From the NCBI GenBank assembly GCA_000828075.3, contig JXCB02000001.1, positions 1,639,840 to 1,703,839 of the forward strand: DNA of 64,000 nt, given 5' to 3'. Position numbers and translations under genes: made by a program. Source of the DNA: Tolypothrix campylonemoides VB511288 (GTDB taxonomy: Bacteria; Cyanobacteriota; Cyanobacteriia; Cyanobacteriales; Nostocaceae). Position 1 is the first letter of the stretch. Every line of letters begins with the position of its first letter. Shown here piece by piece: positions 33,305 to 43,396 of the stretch. The notes below the pieces were generated by a model. It made no database searches and was not told the origin of the DNA. It was given only the letters and a program-made list of their open reading frames with translations.

Positions 33305-33561
33305 ATTGCCATCCTGAAGAAATTTACACGGTGGAACGATTAGGAATATTTTGTCTTAAATGATTGATGAGAGCTTATGTCCAAGTTTGTTTAAACTGAT
33401 TACCGTCTTCATATACTGGTGTGTCATTAGGATTGACTGAATTTTGCTCTTATGTGAGTAACTTTTCTGGGTGATTGTTGACATTAATCCATTTTATTTG
33501 ATTAATTTCCAGCTTAACAACACCTAAGCCACGCGATCGCATCAAACGCCACTAGACAAGT
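33305..33561. other. Spacer between nuclease-like gene and CRISPR effector operon
   Basis: The 257 bp hold the 5' region of the nuclease-like gene (33304 start) and the region after the RAMP operon. A GCGATCGC is at about 33533-33540. No terminator was recognised. Confidence 0.35.
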
Positions 33562-35874
33562 TTACTTGCGTTTTGGTGGTTTTTTTCCTCTTGCAAAAGC
33601 TGCACTATTACTTCCGCCTTCAGTATGAGTTTGTGGTGATGGTTTTGAGGGTGCGGTAGAATCATTCAATCTTCGATTATCTTCATTTTGTTGCTCCATT
33701 ACCTGAAATGGAGTTGGTAGTACAGGACGACATTTGTACTCATTAACTGTTTCGTCATCTTCCTTAGTAGGCTGGCAGATATAGTCTTTGTTCACATCCC
33801 TTTCAATCTCCATGTAGCGCGTTGTTTTTACAGGTGGGAAATTATTCCATATCAGCATTGTGAGTAGCATCTTAATACGCGGTATATCCTTTAAATTTAA
33901 TTGTCGAGGATTTTCTTCATCTGGATAATCTTGTGGAAGGTCAGCATTACTAATGTGCTTAATTACGTATTCTTCAAACTTTTGAATACACTGGGTGTGT
34001 TCATCCAGAGTAGTAAGGCGATCGCCAGTCAACCAGTTACTACCGTCAAGTAGCTTAGTGTATCGCTGGTGCGGCTGATTGCGATAGCGTTCATTCAGAA
34101 AAAGCTCATACTTTGAAATCATCACAGCACCCATACCTAAAGGCTTACCCATACCAAGGGAAAGGCGATATTTTACACTTCCATCTAAGTTGACTAACTT
34201 GAGTTTTTCAGTATTTTCTCCAGACAGACTTAACACCCAAAGTAATGCACCGAGTTCGACATCACTGAGATTTTCAAAGTGAATAGTAAACTCTAAGGAA
34301 ACACCTGCTTTGATTGGCTTTATTTCTGTGTACTGCGATTGTTTTTCTTGAATTTCTGTTTCAGTCGCATCTGTTTCTATTTGCTTTTTACTAACAGCAC
34401 CTTTGTGCCAATAAAGTTTATGTCCTCGAATTACCGTTTCTGTAATTGACTTGCCATAGTGCTTTAGCTCACTCTTAACTGCTTTGGTATGTTCCGGTTG
34501 AACTAGGTAGTGCTGAAATGTAGTGGGTTTAGGGCTGGCAAGAATTTGAGGTGTAATTGTGTCATCAGTTAGCCAAATACCATTTTCATCAGTTTTATAA
34601 TGAGCATCACTGATGAAAACACGCCCAGCGCGAGACTGTTCTCGCTCTTTTTTATCATTTGTAACGGAAACTTGCTCTTTTTTCTTTTTTCTACGTCTGA
34701 CAAAGCCAAAAATAGCATCAGCCAAGTCAATTTTGTCAGATTCTCCTACGTCTTTAGGGATAAAATCAACTGCTGTAGCAGCTTTACCATCATTTTTAGG
34801 AGTATAGGGAATACGAAAGTTAGGACTTTGCCCAAATAATGTGACTATCGGCTTGTCAGTTGGAGATCCGCAGTAGAAAATAGGTCTACCAACCTTTAAA
34901 AAACCCATATTTTCATCAAAGGGGTTTTTAGGATGATCTTCAAATGGCTTACTTTTCTGGAAGTCAGTGAGAGAATCACGGTAATCTCGAATGGCATCTT
35001 CACTAATCTCAATGGGAGTAGCAGAACTATCAGCTTGCAAAACGATATAGTGATACTTACGACCTTCCTTACGAGCTAGTAATTTTCTACGTTCTGCTTC
35101 TGTAGTTCTTCCAGTATCTAGCATATTGCCACTGGTAACAAGGATTCCTTTTAATGGGTAAGCTTCACGGTCTTCACTGATATTTAGACAATTATTATTT
35201 TCCTCAAAGCTAATCTCAATATATTGAGGCAGATAATTTCCTTTTTCCATAGTTATTAAAGAAGGAACATCTGCCTTTATATCCTCCTCTTTAACCCGAA
35301 GAAATGTATCCCCTTGCGCTGGACGAATAACCCATTTATCTGCACGCTTTTCTAAATATCCTGCCTTGACATTTTTAGCTAGATTACCAATTAATTCCGT
35401 ATATTTTCCCTTGAGCGGATCATCACTGTCAGCAGCAACAGCACGAAAAAAGAACTTTTTCTGATCCGATACGATCTCAATCTTGCTAAAGCTGACAATC
35501 TCAACCAGAGTCCGCAACATTCCTCGTAAACTGCTACCAGGTAAAACAGGATGTAAATTTGCAGGATGCTGAAAAAACTCAGCCTTTTTCTTGCGTTGTT
35601 CTGTTGTTAATTCTTCGTTAGGCTTATCGCTAAAAGCTGCAAAATCGGCAGGAGTTAGACCGCAACGAATATATAATGGCGATTCAGTTTTTAATGTGCA
35701 TATAATTTTGCCAGTGTGACGGTCAGGATAGTAGCGGTCATTATTACGCAACTTTCCATTAGATTCAAGTTCCGCCTCAACTACTTTTTCTGGTAGCTCC
35801 ACAAAGTTATAGGGAGCGATCGCTCTACGGTCTTCAGGCTGCTTAGGTACTTGTTTTAGATGTCTTGGATTCAT
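33562..35874 (-). CDS. Type III CRISPR RAMP protein, TIGR03986-like
   Basis: A large (770 aa) RAMP-superfamily protein that would form part of the type III effector backbone. RAMP features: an early IICTLKTESPLYIRCGL strand, the glycine-rich PGSSLRGMLRTLVEIVSF, an insertion of charged residues, and a late RLSLGMGKPLGMGAVMISKY, the typical G-rich loop. The C-terminus is Pro/Lys-rich (GKKPPKRK). It is the last gene of the minus-strand operon and overlaps csx19 by 32 bp, indicating coupled translation. It resembles the TIGR03986 family found in cyanobacterial type III systems. Confidence 0.85.
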   Translation of the reverse strand: MNPRHLKQVPKQPEDRRAIAPYNFVELPEKVVEAELESNGKLRNNDRYYPDRHTGKIICTLKTESPLYIRCGLTPADFAAFSDKPNEELTTEQRKKKAEFFQHPANLHPVLPGSSLRGMLRTLVEIVSFSKIEIVSDQKKFFFRAVAADSDDPLKGKYTELIGNLAKNVKAGYLEKRADKWVIRPAQGDTFLRVKEEDIKADVPSLITMEKGNYLPQYIEISFEENNNCLNISEDREAYPLKGILVTSGNMLDTGRTTEAERRKLLARKEGRKYHYIVLQADSSATPIEISEDAIRDYRDSLTDFQKSKPFEDHPKNPFDENMGFLKVGRPIFYCGSPTDKPIVTLFGQSPNFRIPYTPKNDGKAATAVDFIPKDVGESDKIDLADAIFGFVRRRKKKKEQVSVTNDKKEREQSRAGRVFISDAHYKTDENGIWLTDDTITPQILASPKPTTFQHYLVQPEHTKAVKSELKHYGKSITETVIRGHKLYWHKGAVSKKQIETDATETEIQEKQSQYTEIKPIKAGVSLEFTIHFENLSDVELGALLWVLSLSGENTEKLKLVNLDGSVKYRLSLGMGKPLGMGAVMISKYELFLNERYRNQPHQRYTKLLDGSNWLTGDRLTTLDEHTQCIQKFEEYVIKHISNADLPQDYPDEENPRQLNLKDIPRIKMLLTMLIWNNFPPVKTTRYMEIERDVNKDYICQPTKEDDETVNEYKCRPVLPTPFQVMEQQNEDNRRLNDSTAPSKPSPQTHTEGGSNSAAFARGKKPPKRK

Positions 35875-36502
35875 TAATTGGCTCCTTTTTGAGAGATACG
35901 AGACGGCTGAGAAAAATTCGAGCTAATCCATCTTGGTCGTAGCAAAAATAGTGATGTACTTCTAATCGAACTGGGCGATGCAGCTTTTTTTTATCCTGAA
36001 TAAAAGTAATCCCTGTGATGGGAACAGCGTGTTTAAGTCCCTGAGAACCATCACAAAGCAAAGTAAAGTTACCATTTGTCTTTCCCTGCGTACCCCACAA
36101 AACTTGTGTTTCCGGAATGAAATCTATTTGTTTTTTAGCAATTAATTCTGAAACTTTACTTTGTAAAATTAGACGAGAGTGCCATTCTCCGTTACTTTTC
36201 CAAAGAAAAACCTCACCATTTTCTCCAAAGATACGGCATTGTTGTAGCGTTAACAAACGCAACTCAGAAAATTTACATTCACGAAATGCCTCGTTCGACG
36301 TTTCTAGAGTATCGCTATTAATATCAAAATAACCCCAGATGACTCCATCTTCCGCATGAGCTAACAAGTATGGCAACTGATAGTCTTTTGTTATCGCTTG
36401 TAGCTTTAACCAATCTTTCAGTGATTTATCCGTTAGCGTTTCTGTTGAAACTTGCTGGCACAATTCCTGTGAAAGCTGCTGACATGATTTCTGATTCATC
36501 AT
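35843..36502 (-). CDS. csx19: Csx19-like (TIGR03984) type III-D protein
   Basis: A 219-aa protein of the TIGR03984/Csx19 type, a subtype III-D marker of unresolved function. Recognisable stretches are YLLAHAEDGVIWGYF, RLLTLQQCRIFGENGEVFLW and the C-terminal HHYFCYDQDGLARIFLSRLV. Its start overlaps the stop of the upstream RAMP gene (ATGA), so it lies within the effector operon. Confidence 0.8.
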   Translation of the reverse strand: MMNQKSCQQLSQELCQQVSTETLTDKSLKDWLKLQAITKDYQLPYLLAHAEDGVIWGYFDINSDTLETSNEAFRECKFSELRLLTLQQCRIFGENGEVFLWKSNGEWHSRLILQSKVSELIAKKQIDFIPETQVLWGTQGKTNGNFTLLCDGSQGLKHAVPITGITFIQDKKKLHRPVRLEVHHYFCYDQDGLARIFLSRLVSLKKEPINESKTSKTST

Positions 36503-38091
36503 GCTTTCTCCACAAACTTTTGTACAAACTCCTCTAGCTTTTCTTTATCCTGTTCGCTGATTTCAAGCTTTCCATCATCCTGAGATATTGTCCATTTTTG
36601 CTTTGGGTTTGGGTTTTCAGGTTTTTGCCAAACTATTGTTGCTTCTACTCCCTGCAACCGTCCTCGCCCAATGCTACTTGTACCACCTACTACTAAATCT
36701 CCTGTCCACAAGTCTTTGAGTAACAGCAAGAGTAAACCGATTTCATATTCTTTCGGTTGAAGTAGCTCTAGTTTTAGCTCCAAATGCTTTGACTTTTCAC
36801 CTGTTTGAAATTTACTTTTATCTTTCTTGCTTTTCTTATCCTCCTCTTTTGTCTCAATCCCAAAGATAGGTTGCTCACTAAACAATGCTCCGTGATATGC
36901 CCCACCTGTGAAGCGGTCAATAGCAATTCGATTTTGTACTAAATTATCTGTATTCTCTATCACACTTTCCTGAACAACTAGACGACTTGCCTTTGCTTCT
37001 TTACTCTGTTTCTTAACATAGCCAAACAAGTCATCAACAATTTGTAAATCTTGTAAATCTTTGCCTAACGTTTTTACAATTCGTTCTGCCCGATGCCATA
37101 GTGTTCCTGCTAGACTTGTCCCAGAAACAACTGGTTCAAGTTTTCCATTTCTTTGAGAATGCAGATGTACAACATCAGGGGCGCATGGTTTTAAGCTTTT
37201 ATCAGTAGTTGATTTTTGAGTTAAATCTTGACCAGAGCGAATTAGTAACGGACTAGCTAGTTTAAATTTTGCATGGATCAAGAGGTGTTCGCGCTTATCG
37301 GGTTTATCTTTCTTGAGCTTTTTTAATTCTTTATTACTCAATAACTTATCGCTTGGTGGTATTGAAGCGTAAGGCTTACTCCAACAGCGATCAAGAGTTA
37401 ACCATTGAAGGCGATCGCTATGTTTGGTTAAATCAAATTCCCAGACTTGCCATTCATCGACATGACAGCGACCAAAACCTCGCCGTTTTTTCATGCCAAT
37501 ACTGATTTCACCATTCTTTAAACCTTCTAAAGCTAGATACAGCGCTTGTTTTAGCTGATTCTCGTTTTTACCTTTTTCAATCAATAATTCAAAGCTCAGG
37601 GGAAACTGAGTTCCTGCTGCCAAAAGTTCTAAATCGTATTTTGCCTTGTCCAATGCCGTACCAGTCGCACCTTCAATTTTGACTCCATCCCGCAGTTCAA
37701 CACTAGGGATAGTACTGCTAATAGCATCATCAATAATCAAAGGACTTTGAGTATCTTGTTCCTTCTTCTGTAATCTCTGCTGTTCTGGAAGATTTTTTTC
37801 ATCCGCGTAGGCGAATAAATCACCAAACAGTTTGGCAGCCATATCATGACGGCTTTCAACTTTGCCATAGTTTCGTTCATAGTCATGCAAATAGTTACGC
37901 AATGCCCCTGCAATGGATGAACCTGTCAATAAAGCGTTGAGACTAATACTGTCACGCAACAGCATCATGTCTGTTGGACCTTCAGCATCACCGTTACCCA
38001 GACATGTTGGTGTATCAAGTACCAATGTCCCACGTATAAGGATGCGCGTAACAATACAGCGGTGATCTGGTCTAGGCAGTTCTTGAATCAT
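36499..38091 (-). CDS. Double-RAMP (fused Csm3/Cas7-like) protein
   Basis: A 530-aa protein with two Cas7-type RAMP units. Unit 1: RILIRGTLVLDTPTCLGNGD, LLTGSSIAGALRNYLHDY, ISIGMKKRRGFGRCHV. Unit 2: LLIHAKFKLASPLLIRSGQD, VVSGTSLAGTLWHRAERI, LVVGGTSSIGRGRLQG. Aspartates near each glycine-rich loop (DDAISS and IDRFTGGA) could be target-RNA cleaving residues as in Csm3. It probably occupies two backbone positions of the type III-D complex. Confidence 0.85.
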   Translation of the reverse strand: MIQELPRPDHRCIVTRILIRGTLVLDTPTCLGNGDAEGPTDMMLLRDSISLNALLTGSSIAGALRNYLHDYERNYGKVESRHDMAAKLFGDLFAYADEKNLPEQQRLQKKEQDTQSPLIIDDAISSTIPSVELRDGVKIEGATGTALDKAKYDLELLAAGTQFPLSFELLIEKGKNENQLKQALYLALEGLKNGEISIGMKKRRGFGRCHVDEWQVWEFDLTKHSDRLQWLTLDRCWSKPYASIPPSDKLLSNKELKKLKKDKPDKREHLLIHAKFKLASPLLIRSGQDLTQKSTTDKSLKPCAPDVVHLHSQRNGKLEPVVSGTSLAGTLWHRAERIVKTLGKDLQDLQIVDDLFGYVKKQSKEAKASRLVVQESVIENTDNLVQNRIAIDRFTGGAYHGALFSEQPIFGIETKEEDKKSKKDKSKFQTGEKSKHLELKLELLQPKEYEIGLLLLLLKDLWTGDLVVGGTSSIGRGRLQGVEATIVWQKPENPNPKQKWTISQDDGKLEISEQDKEKLEEFVQKFVEKA

Positions 38092-39661
38092 TAGTATTCT
38101 CCTTGCTGGCTTTTTTCGCGACCGCCATGATTAAGCGCAGTGTATATTCTTCTGCCAATTCATTAGTCACGCTACAGCGTTCGCCAGCAATCTCAACTGG
38201 CTGTATATTAGTGGCGATCCAACCTGTTGGACGGTCTAACCATTCCCGCAACTGCTGCTCAAAAGATTTTTTTCCAACTCTAGTGCTTTCAAACTGACCT
38301 CTAGCATTTGAGGGCAAGTTATCCAATGATGCACGCACTAAGGCAAGATTGTGGTTATTTAAAGCTTTCGTTGCCACAAGTAGCAGGCGAGAAAGTTGGC
38401 TGTTACTGATATTACCTTGCAAATCTATCTCTCCAACTTTATCAACAAGTAAAGTGTCTAGCCTTTGCCGTAGTAATCTCTTTGCCATCTCCCTTGCTAA
38501 TCCAACTGACTCTGAATCTGTTGATAGTCTGGGTGGGTCAGTGGAACTTAGTTCTAGTTCTGGTAAAACAGCATGAAATTCTGCACCTTCAGATAAATTC
38601 AACCAATTCACTACCACTCGCCCAAAGCCTTCAACTCTACGCTCCCCAATCCCGTTAGCCTCTAGCGTGTAAATCTGTTCTGAAGTGAGTGGAATTGGAG
38701 CAAAAACAAAGACACTACCAGCGGCTAACGCCTGTACTTGAGGCAGGGGTAGTCCCCATTTCCGATTAAAACCTCCGATTAAGGTGCTAGTCATGTAGCT
38801 TTTCCTCAAGCTGCTTTTCAATTGGTGCTGTTCTAAGCCCAATGCCTCAGCTAGTAGTTGTAGAGGTGGCTCTACGATGTATTGACCGGCAGCATCCCGT
38901 AGGATTGTGTCACTCACAAGTGTAATGTGCAGGCTGTTGCGCTGAATACGATTTTCAACAGAAACACCAACCTCATTCCATGTCTCACAGTCTTGAATTT
39001 GACTAATTTTGGTATGCCCGTAACCTGCACTTTGCGAACCTCCTAACCAAAGGTTTTCGTTTTGCCTCAGCAATTGTGCAATTGTTTGTAAGTCTGCATC
39101 CTCACCAAGGACAACTGCTTGGAAAGTTTGTCCTTGATCCAAAGCTGCGTAGCGAAAAACTGTACCAGTTTGTTCTGTTGCTCTTCCCCGGCGGCGATCA
39201 CGCTGATTGTGAATGTTGATGCGTCGTTTCTCTCTATACAACCTTACGTAGCGATCGTTTAATGTACAGAAATACTCTGATAATCGCTTGGGAGATATAT
39301 AGTTTGGTAAATTTGCCACCTCAATCAAACTCAAATCATAGATATCCATTGGTGGCTCAGCATCTTTGTCCTTAAACCAGGAATAAGGTATTGGTAAGCT
39401 ACGAGGTTGTTTTAAATCACTTGTCCATAAATAGGCGTTCAGATAGCGTGTTTCACCATTAAAAAACAAACGTCTGATATTTTCATCTGCAACGATGTCA
39501 GGATCTTGTATTTGGTTATGCTTTAAGTAGCGACTTATCAACGCCCCACGAATCACGCTACCGGGAATATAGGGATAGGAAACATCACTGTTGGGATCTC
39601 CCTGAAATGAGGTTACTAAAAGTGATTGTTCTGTATGCAGCAGAAAGGTAATTGCTTTCAT
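38072..39661 (-). CDS. csx10: RAMP protein Csx10 (Cas5-like) of type III-D
   Basis: Subtype III-D hallmark protein binding the crRNA 5' end region as the Cas5-like subunit. The 529-aa frame begins with MKAITFLLHTEQSLLVTSFQ, followed by PYIPGSVIRGALISRYL, a FFNGETRYLNAYL segment and a C-terminal GGFNRKWGLPLPQ and GFGRVVVNWL loop. ATG 39661 overlaps the stop of the upstream gene (ATGA), preferred over a longer frame from 39733. The downstream double-RAMP gene overlaps by 20 bp. Confidence 0.88.
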   Translation of the reverse strand: MKAITFLLHTEQSLLVTSFQGDPNSDVSYPYIPGSVIRGALISRYLKHNQIQDPDIVADENIRRLFFNGETRYLNAYLWTSDLKQPRSLPIPYSWFKDKDAEPPMDIYDLSLIEVANLPNYISPKRLSEYFCTLNDRYVRLYREKRRINIHNQRDRRRGRATEQTGTVFRYAALDQGQTFQAVVLGEDADLQTIAQLLRQNENLWLGGSQSAGYGHTKISQIQDCETWNEVGVSVENRIQRNSLHITLVSDTILRDAAGQYIVEPPLQLLAEALGLEQHQLKSSLRKSYMTSTLIGGFNRKWGLPLPQVQALAAGSVFVFAPIPLTSEQIYTLEANGIGERRVEGFGRVVVNWLNLSEGAEFHAVLPELELSSTDPPRLSTDSESVGLAREMAKRLLRQRLDTLLVDKVGEIDLQGNISNSQLSRLLLVATKALNNHNLALVRASLDNLPSNARGQFESTRVGKKSFEQQLREWLDRPTGWIATNIQPVEIAGERCSVTNELAEEYTLRLIMAVAKKASKENTNDSRTA

Positions 39662-40347
39662 GCCTTTGTCTCCTGCTCGAAATACCGTAGATGTTGTGGT
39701 GTAACTTCTTGCGTTCCTTGCCACAAAGTACACTGCACATGACCGCGCCCGCGATTGCGCCCACTGCCAATTCGCCGCAGTGCCAATGTGCTAGCTGCGA
39801 AAAGTGCCATCATCTTGTTGAGATCATCGGTGGGTTTAGGATTGAGAATTAATTGTGAACAAAAACACAAATTTCGTAAAATAACTCTACTTGACCGCAA
39901 ACTGCCTTCAGTCGGCGCACCATTTTGAGGATTAATAGAAGTTTGACGACGGAATGTAGTCAGAGAAGAAAGAATGTCTGCAGTTGTTAGCATTCTTTTC
40001 TCTCCTTGGTATTCTTCTTGTTCAAACTGAAGTGCTACTGCTTGACGCAAATCTTCTGGTAAACAAGCATCTCCAACGTGCATTCTTGCTATTGTGTCAA
40101 TGTCACTACCTGGTATGCCAAATAATGCATTAGCAACTTCCAGCCAATCAGGAGGACGACCAACAGCCAGAACAGCTACTAAATTGTCGCACTCCTCACG
40201 CAATAAGCCTTTCAATGTGCGTCCCCGCAAGTAGGGAAAACCAAAAGCATCATGTTCTACTTCTTGGTCAATCAAACCTGCAACACCATCTCCACGACTA
40301 AATGTAGTATCACTTAAGAGCTTTATTTTTAGAAAATAGGTAATCAT
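39658..40347 (-). CDS. Single-RAMP (Csm3/Cas7-like) backbone protein
   Basis: A 229-aa Cas7-family subunit. Motifs: FLKIKLLSDTTFSRGDGVAG, FPYLRGRTLKGLLREECDNL and C-terminal ALRRIGSGRNRGRGHVQCTL glycine-rich loop; STNPQNGAPTEGSLRSSRV-type sequence (TSINPQNGAPTEGSLR) is the mid-part. It overlaps cas10 upstream and csx10 downstream by 4 bp each, a tight operon. Confidence 0.85.
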   Translation of the reverse strand: MITYFLKIKLLSDTTFSRGDGVAGLIDQEVEHDAFGFPYLRGRTLKGLLREECDNLVAVLAVGRPPDWLEVANALFGIPGSDIDTIARMHVGDACLPEDLRQAVALQFEQEEYQGEKRMLTTADILSSLTTFRRQTSINPQNGAPTEGSLRSSRVILRNLCFCSQLILNPKPTDDLNKMMALFAASTLALRRIGSGRNRGRGHVQCTLWQGTQEVTPQHLRYFEQETKA

Positions 40348-42011
40348 GCCTCTGTTCCTACTAAAGGAAGGTAAAACTCCATTGCTTCAATCGCATCAAA
40401 GTAGCCACAAACTCTTTGATTGTTATCACCATCCACCCAACCCTGTGTTGCTAAATCATCAACAGATGAATTTTGAAAATAAGGTAGGTGACTTAGTCTG
40501 TAAGCATTTAAAAATTGCTTTGTTGCTTCTGAGCCTGCTCGCAACACTTCACGTAAGGCAATCACTTTATTACGACGACCTCGCCAGTCATCTCCTGTGT
40601 TGAATTCTGTCACTACTTGGCTGAAATCATCCCAGTTTTGCCACTGACCTTCATGCCCCCACAAACGTAGTGGACGCATGAATAATTTACCTTCATTAAC
40701 ATAGTATTCTCGTTGACGAATTTCACTTATAGAACCGAGCAAACCACTTGCGGCAATATGCCAATCAAGGGCAGAAAAGTTTCCCCCTGATTCTCTTACC
40801 AGTTTTTTAGCATTTCTACACAAAGACTCGCTGATATTGTAAGCTCTGGAAAAAGGATAGTGAGATTTAACAATACTAATTCCAGCACAAGCAGTTAATA
40901 GTTTACCATCTACTGCTTCTTTTTCAAACTCTTGAAGGAAGAGCGCAGCAAGAGTCAAACCTAAGCGTCCATCACACACAAATGTGACATCATCACCTCC
41001 ATAAACAAGAGGACGAAAAGGAAGATATATTACCTTTTGCCCATCTTTCAATTCTTCTTTAAGTAAAATTTTGTCAATTACTAGCCCCTGACTATCAACT
41101 GATTGAATATATGCTTCCTGAGAATCAGGTATAATTGATATAACTATTTTATTGACAACTGCTTTCAAAGCACCAATACCAATTCTATTGACACTCCAAG
41201 AGAGCTTACGCATTTCAATAATGTACTCTCGATTGTCTGAGATATTTTTGCAATGTTCCTTGAAGCGATCGCCCATACTATTCCCGTCGGCATGAACCAC
41301 AGCAATGTAGCTAGATTCATCTCTAGTTCGACCTAAATTATCGTATCTAAGTGGAAATTCGTAGATTTCAGGGACAACATCTTTGAAGAATTTTCTCAGC
41401 TTTTCATTGGCTGGATTAACTTCCTTGAGCTTGTACTTAACTTCTCTAGAAACTAGATAGCTATCATCTTTGGGAGCGCCAAATTCATCGCTGTATCCAA
41501 TCGCTACTAATTGAGTTGAATTGCAGGATGCAGTAACACCAAGTCCTAATAAGGGTACAGAAGGTATACGCTGCTGTTTTTTGCTATCCAATTCATTTTT
41601 GATTAAATTATCAATAACCTCTCGCAATATATTTTGTTTCCAGTCAAATGACTGGTGAGCAACTACAATATTCAAGCCAGGAGCTTCTTGCAAAATTCTA
41701 CTACTCAAAATTCTAGTGAAATGCTTTGCATCGTCAATAGCTTGAAATAGCAGTACTGTATTTCCACCTCCTGCATAAATGACTTCAGCAGCAAGTCCGC
41801 CATCTTCAATATGTGGCTTGGCTTCGGGTTGTTGCTCTTCCTGCGGAAAGTAGAATGGTTTACCCAGTTTCTGCAAAGCATCTTCGACCCATTGTGTCGT
41901 TGCTTGAGCTACTAGATAAGATGCTCCAATATTTTCACGAAGACGGTTGCTGCCAAAGATGTATGATTGAATTCCTGTTGTATCGAGGACAGTAGCAATG
42001 TATTCACTCAT
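40344..42011 (-). CDS. cas10: Cas10 without HD domain, with intact GGDD cyclase motif
   Basis: Large signature subunit of the type III complex, expected to make cyclic oligoadenylate upon target-RNA binding. The 555-aa protein starts directly with the palm-like part (LDTTGIQSYIFGSNRLRENI), which means the N-terminal HD nuclease domain present in most Cas10 proteins is missing. The first palm has AGGGNTVLLF and VVHADGNSMG (D242); the second palm has the cyclase motif GGDD at residues 338-341 (VYGGDDVTF). Loss of HD predicts no Cas10 DNase activity and reliance on cOA signalling. It starts four bases from the CARF gene end. Confidence 0.9.
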   Translation of the reverse strand: MSEYIATVLDTTGIQSYIFGSNRLRENIGASYLVAQATTQWVEDALQKLGKPFYFPQEEQQPEAKPHIEDGGLAAEVIYAGGGNTVLLFQAIDDAKHFTRILSSRILQEAPGLNIVVAHQSFDWKQNILREVIDNLIKNELDSKKQQRIPSVPLLGLGVTASCNSTQLVAIGYSDEFGAPKDDSYLVSREVKYKLKEVNPANEKLRKFFKDVVPEIYEFPLRYDNLGRTRDESSYIAVVHADGNSMGDRFKEHCKNISDNREYIIEMRKLSWSVNRIGIGALKAVVNKIVISIIPDSQEAYIQSVDSQGLVIDKILLKEELKDGQKVIYLPFRPLVYGGDDVTFVCDGRLGLTLAALFLQEFEKEAVDGKLLTACAGISIVKSHYPFSRAYNISESLCRNAKKLVRESGGNFSALDWHIAASGLLGSISEIRQREYYVNEGKLFMRPLRLWGHEGQWQNWDDFSQVVTEFNTGDDWRGRRNKVIALREVLRAGSEATKQFLNAYRLSHLPYFQNSSVDDLATQGWVDGDNNQRVCGYFDAIEAMEFYLPLVGTEA

Positions 42012-42014
42012 TTT

Positions 42015-43337
42015 TTAAATATTCCTATAAATCCAATTGTCAAGCTTCCTAGCAAATCTCACCGGTTCTAAGTCGCTTCGCCCAAAGACTTCTATCTTGC
42101 GATCATCGACTACAAAACTTAATTCTTGCTTCAAATAATTAGTATCGTTGTCATAGCAACAGACTAACGCTACTCGTGCCTCATCTCCACCAAGTTGCTG
42201 AGCGCGTTGATAAGCCTCAAAAAGTTTTTCTTTGCAGTAATCATGCTTATAAGTCGTGGTACAGGAAATAGCAAAAAGCTGGTAGCCTCTTAGAAATGCA
42301 ACATCAAACTCAAATTGATCGTTTTGTCTAGGCTGGGCAGGATCTTGAATGTGTAGTGACATCTTCATATCATGGATAGAGTATGCAGGTTTCTTTTTTG
42401 AAATTTCTTCTACCTGCCACAGCACATAGTCTTCTAGCCAACCTCCATTAAGCCACTGAAAAACCTGACTCAAATCATTAAAATTCCACCTATCTTTAAG
42501 AAGTTGAATATCTAATTCAATATCAGAAGCACATTGCAACGTCTCACGCAAAATTTTCTTGATTTCGTCTGGAACTTTTACTTTTTCTTCTCTTGAAATA
42601 TCTACAGATAGCTTGAATCGTAAAGGTTGAGGAAGCTCGTTATCTTTGAGCCAATAACCACTTGCATTCTTTGCCGACTTAAACACTGCGTCACACCATT
42701 TTTTCCACATTCCTGATTGACCATGCATAAATTGTTTGGCAAACTCAACTGCTGCGATAGGTAGTTGTGACCTGGGAATTGGTGGATTATCTACTTGCCA
42801 AGATAAGTTGTGTAACCTCAAAATTTCCTCTAATTTAGGAGGTGGTGATAGTGCAAGGGCAGCTGGAATAGTCTTGGTTGTTCGCTGCTCGTTGTCATCA
42901 ATGCACATTTGTAACTTGGTAGAATCTAGATAACTGAAAACAGGATTAACTAATTCAAGTTCGAGTAGTGCTTGATAAGCGTGTACTGCCATTACCTTTG
43001 TACCACCTGTATAATTCAAGCCAATTCGTCCCTCCAAGACTAGTTTTCCTTTGGGACTAATTTTTTCTTTAATTTTTTTCTCAATATCATAACCATTCCA
43101 GGAAGCACCCAGTTCAATTCGTTTAACGCTAATGCTAAGTTTCTCTAGCTCTTTTTGTAGAAGGTCTGCCCATTTCTTAGTCCGTGTTGTGTAGACTAGA
43201 TGCACGCAACCACTATTTTTTAAGAGTAATCTGGCTGCAACGTAATTAGGTAAGGGATTTTCGCCTACTAGTAAAAAAAGATGATTAACCTTGTACTCGT
43301 CAAAATCTGATGTACTCATAGTGTTACTTAACTGCAT
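42015..43337 (-). CDS. CARF-domain nuclease (DUF1887, Card1/Can2-like)
   Basis: Cyclic-oligoadenylate-dependent effector. The N-terminal CARF part shows HLFLLVGENPLPNYVAARLL and the ligand-binding GLNYTGGTKVMAVHAY. The C-terminal PD-(D/E)XK-like part has GGWLEDYVLWQVEE, QFEFDVAFLRGYQLFAISC and KEKLFEAYQRAQQLGG; the usual ExK is replaced by S-C with Lys further on, a variant seen in cyanobacterial DUF1887 proteins. It should cleave nucleic acid when Cas10 makes cOA. ATG 43337 or ATG 43319 may be the start. Confidence 0.82.
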   Translation of the reverse strand: MQLSNTMSTSDFDEYKVNHLFLLVGENPLPNYVAARLLLKNSGCVHLVYTTRTKKWADLLQKELEKLSISVKRIELGASWNGYDIEKKIKEKISPKGKLVLEGRIGLNYTGGTKVMAVHAYQALLELELVNPVFSYLDSTKLQMCIDDNEQRTTKTIPAALALSPPPKLEEILRLHNLSWQVDNPPIPRSQLPIAAVEFAKQFMHGQSGMWKKWCDAVFKSAKNASGYWLKDNELPQPLRFKLSVDISREEKVKVPDEIKKILRETLQCASDIELDIQLLKDRWNFNDLSQVFQWLNGGWLEDYVLWQVEEISKKKPAYSIHDMKMSLHIQDPAQPRQNDQFEFDVAFLRGYQLFAISCTTTYKHDYCKEKLFEAYQRAQQLGGDEARVALVCCYDNDTNYLKQELSFVVDDRKIEVFGRSDLEPVRFARKLDNWIYRNI

Positions 43338-43396
43338 TAGTATTAAATACGTGGGATGTTGTGAGTATTACTTTCGCCTTAGGTTAGGCTTGCCCT

